Below are positions 62,395-64,000 of a stretch of DNA of 64,000 nt, one piece after another. Where the stretch lies: contig CACZHT010000004.1 in the NCBI GenBank assembly GCA_902781045.1, positions 1 to 64,000 of the forward strand, read 5' to 3'. Positions within the stretch are counted from its first letter, which is position 1; each line of letters starts with the position of its first letter. The stretch comes from an uncultured Bacteroidales bacterium. GTDB taxonomy: Bacteria > Bacteroidota > Bacteroidia > Bacteroidales > Muribaculaceae. The notes beneath the pieces were generated by a model, which was not told where the DNA came from, ran no database searches, and worked only from the letters and a program-made list of their open reading frames with translations. Made by a program: the position numbers and the translations under genes.

Positions 62395-62426
62395 AAAGAT
62401 ACAGTTGTTTAATGTAATCTGCAAAT
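62395..62426 (-). promoter_or_regulatory. Promoter of the SUMF1/dockerin gene
   Basis: On the minus strand TATCTTTG (62402-62395) with TTTG (62426-62423) at 20 bp. It predicts a leader of about 280 nt, unusually long, which holds the short ORF at 62166-62297. Confidence 0.6.
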
Positions 62427-62533
62427 ATTCCTAGTGATATTGTGACAAAAAAACAAGTTGAGTGTTTTTTTGTGCAAAATTATAAGTCTGTTTTTGTATA
62501 ATTGATCCAAAGTCTCATGTTTCTAGAGTAGTA

Positions 62534-62899
62534 CTGTTCAGCGATTCCGCGTTTCCCCTCCCCTTTCCCAAAGGGGAGGGGTCAGGGGTGGGGTTTGGAG
62601 GCAATACGCAATGCGCAATGCGCAATGCTCAATGCACAAAGCACAAAGCACAATGACTGCCTGAAAGCCAGCCCCTCCACTTTGAGCAGGCCGCTGAAAA
62701 AGTACAGGCAAACAATTGATTTGCTTCACGATGGTTATATTCAAACCTAGATTTGAATAAATTAACTGCAAATTTCGTGATATTTCAAATTATATCCAAG
62801 AAATATTCGCGTTTTATTCGCGTAATTCGCGGTTTATTACTTTTTCAGCGGCCTGCTCAAAAGGTGAGGGGAGGGTCACTGGAACCCATCGCCGAACAG
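62534..62899. mobile_element. Outer repeat element (MITE-like), split by an inserted MITE
   Basis: Related to 40345-40521. It begins CTGTTCAGCGATTCCG and ends CGCCGAACAG, imperfect inverted ends. It has the same CCCCTCCCC/GGGGAGGGG hairpin, GTCAGGGGTGGGG and a CAATGCGCA microrepeat. Without the insert at 62681-62861 it measures 185 bp, close to the 177 bp of the other copy. Confidence 0.75.
62681..62861. mobile_element. 181-bp MITE with perfect 24-bp terminal inverted repeats
   Basis: The ends 62681-62704 (starting TTTGAGCAGGCCGCTGAAAA) and 62838-62861 are exact inverted copies over 24 bp. The AT-rich interior carries an 8-bp palindrome TATTCAAA/TTTGAATA and three spaced TTCGCG units. No coding frame. 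The sequence continues the outer element on both sides, so it inserted into it. A clean target duplication could not be defined because the site is itself palindromic. Confidence 0.85.
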
Positions 62900-62919
62900 A
62901 TTCTTATTGCTAAAAGCTA

Positions 62920-63080
62920 AGAGTTGCCAGGCTGTAAGGATGAGGCACGCCGCGAGAACTGGCGAGATAAGAGCGCAGAACACCCGAACGCAGGGTTAGC
63001 GTCTTAAGTGCCTGGAACAAACGAAAACAAACGAGGTGGTTCGACTTGAGTCGTTGCTGGTTTGTTTCGGTTTCAGTATA
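62920..63080. other. Unassigned structured spacer downstream of the M16 gene
   Basis: This segment (minus strand: GGTTTGTTTTCG..., ..CGAACGCAGGG complement) contains a hairpin with arms AACAAAC (63023-63029) and GTTTGTT (63060-63066) and an inner CGACT/AGTCG stem. A minus-strand frame of 69 residues spans it, but its composition (…LRSYLASSRGVPHPYSLATLSF) does not look like a normal protein. It may be a repeated non-coding element or a terminator region. Confidence 0.4.
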
Positions 63081-63085
63081 CATAC

Positions 63086-64000
63086 TCACCGATATACCAC
63101 CTGAATGTCGGTGTCGCAAGGCAGCGTGCCGATGAATTGGCTGAGCTGGTCGAGTGTGAGCGACTGGAGCGTCAAGCGGACATCAGTGTGCGTGTCACGG
63201 CCCATGGCACGGTTCAGCAGCACGTTCATCCAGTAGGCATTGGTGGTGAGAGCCTCGTCGTGACGACGCAGCATCATCTGCTTGACTTTGTCGAACAGCG
63301 CTTGAGAGACTCCGCGCTCCTTGACTAGCGAAATTGCGTCGGTGGCCAGGCCGACGGCATTGTCCACATCTTGAGGTTTGCAGGCAAATTGATACTGTAA
63401 CACCCATCGTGGCTCGGTGAGCAGAACCTGGGCTTGGGCACTGACGCCATAAGTCAGTTGATGCTGCTCGCGCATGACGGCATTCAGCACAATCTCAACA
63501 ATGTGGCCATAGACTTGTGTCTGCACCAGGCTGGCCGGTGAGGCATCCATAGCACCCGACAGGGTGACCTGGATCTGGGCGCGGTCGTTGGTGGGTGGGG
63601 CGGCAACTGTGGCCACTCGCCGGCCTGGCTGAAGATGCATGGTGTGGCTGGCACACAATGGCCTGGCTGTGGCATCGACCGGCAGCGAGCCTATGTAGCG
63701 ACTGGCCAGCACAGCGAGGGTGTCGGCATCAAAGTCGCCGACAAAGATGAAGGTGAATTGGTCGGGACGCGCCACATATTGTCGATAGAGCTGCAGCAGC
63801 TGGTCGTATCTTGTCTGGTCCAGTTGAGCCTCGGTGAGTGGACGGGCCGCAGGGTGGGTGCCGTAGTGTGCTCGGGCGATGGCCTCCGACAGTTGAACAT
63901 CAGGCTTGCCTTGACTCTGCCGTATCTGTGCCCGCAGTCGCGCAAGGAGTGCTTGATGGGCCGCTGTGTCGGGCTGCACATCGGTGAAATAGAGGTAGAT
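63086..64000 (-). CDS. M16 family zinc protease, C-terminal part (partial)
   Basis: The frame stays open to the window edge, so the start lies to the right. The 305 residues visible (beginning IYLYFTDVQPDTAAHQALL) match the C-terminal half of long PqqL/insulinase-type proteins (about 900 residues): LYRQYVARPDQFTFIFVGDFDADTLAVLASRYIGSLP and a final M16_C-like domain. The zinc motif is in the missing N-terminal half. No promoter or start can be given. An in-frame GTG at 63979 is not the true start. Confidence 0.85.
   Translation of the reverse strand: MYLYFTDVQPDTAAHQALLARLRAQIRQSQGKPDVQLSEAIARAHYGTHPAARPLTEAQLDQTRYDQLLQLYRQYVARPDQFTFIFVGDFDADTLAVLASRYIGSLPVDATARPLCASHTMHLQPGRRVATVAAPPTNDRAQIQVTLSGAMDASPASLVQTQVYGHIVEIVLNAVMREQHQLTYGVSAQAQVLLTEPRWVLQYQFACKPQDVDNAVGLATDAISLVKERGVSQALFDKVKQMMLRRHDEALTTNAYWMNVLLNRAMGRDTHTDVRLTLQSLTLDQLSQFIGTLPCDTDIQVVYR

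Noticed and set aside
63023..63066. tRNA-like fold around GGTTCGACTTGAGTC
   Set aside because: No acceptor stem or anticodon arm can be drawn; only a simple hairpin remains.

Overview
The window reads as a chromosomal segment of a Bacteroidales gut-type bacterium, most likely Muribaculaceae or a close relative. This is inferred from gene content, not from a search. The reasons are: promoters of the Bacteroidota type (a TTG/TTTG box about 20 bp before TAnnTTTG) in front of many genes; weak or absent Shine-Dalgarno sequences; families typical of the group (DUF4290, DUF4836, DUF5063, DUF3332, a GT3 glycogen synthase, the long PurM, an archaeal-type ProS, a split MutA/MutB); and secreted proteins ending in dockerin-like DxNxDGxVDVADVN repeats. 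Codon third positions are GC-rich, which produces many long antisense shadow frames. There are no phage genes, transposase genes, tRNAs or CRISPR arrays. The only mobile DNA seen is small non-autonomous repeats.

Layout. 1-100: 3' end of a 5S rRNA and its terminator. 224-5316 (+): glycogen synthase and glucan phosphorylase pair, then a small M50 protease. 5617-11980 (-): pgk, yraN, a beta-barrel protein, a rubredoxin/flavodiiron pair, the rpsF-rpsR-rplI operon and an OmpA lipoprotein. 12122-21097 (-): two tandem MFS paralogues, phosphosugar mutase, M18 aminopeptidase, DUF5063, nadD, gmk, yicC. 21286-25355 (+): tsaB, DUF4290, rimM, OmpA-like, proS. 25476-30203: a restriction-type nuclease-domain protein, holA, a DUF3089 lipoprotein, and agmatine-to-putrescine genes. 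30421-34978: DUF4836 lipoprotein, acetyltransferase, GH13 lipoprotein, EamA transporter. 34991-38965 (-): DUF3332, MltF-like transglycosylase, purM, cdsA. 39105-39272: an unrecognised small ORF. 39358-44725 (-): nucleoside phosphorylase and methylmalonyl-CoA mutase. 45032-49984 (+): indolepyruvate-type oxidoreductase, aminotransferase and CoA-transferase. 50078-57886: ABC permease, Yip1, smpB, cyclophilin, M16 protease, tsaD, cinA and a small membrane protein. 57901-62105: convergent dockerin-bearing subtilase and LRR/cohesin-like/SUMF1/dockerin protein. 62534-62899: nested MITEs. 63086-64000: 3' part of an M16 protease.

How the genes work together. The 45-50 kb operon looks like a complete route for fermenting amino acids: transamination, oxidative decarboxylation of the 2-oxoacid to an acyl-CoA, then CoA transfer. 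It lies beside the B12-dependent mutase of the succinate-propionate pathway. The two dockerin proteins at 58-62 kb, one of which also appears to carry a cohesin-like domain, could be parts of a surface assembly. The most unusual DNA-level signals are a 181-bp MITE with perfect 24-bp inverted ends inside a second repeat element; short-unit repeat tracts, different in each gap, in many intergenic spacers, one of which has become the hydrophobic core of a lipoprotein signal peptide; and two promoters facing each other inside one 30-bp palindrome at 25948-25977.
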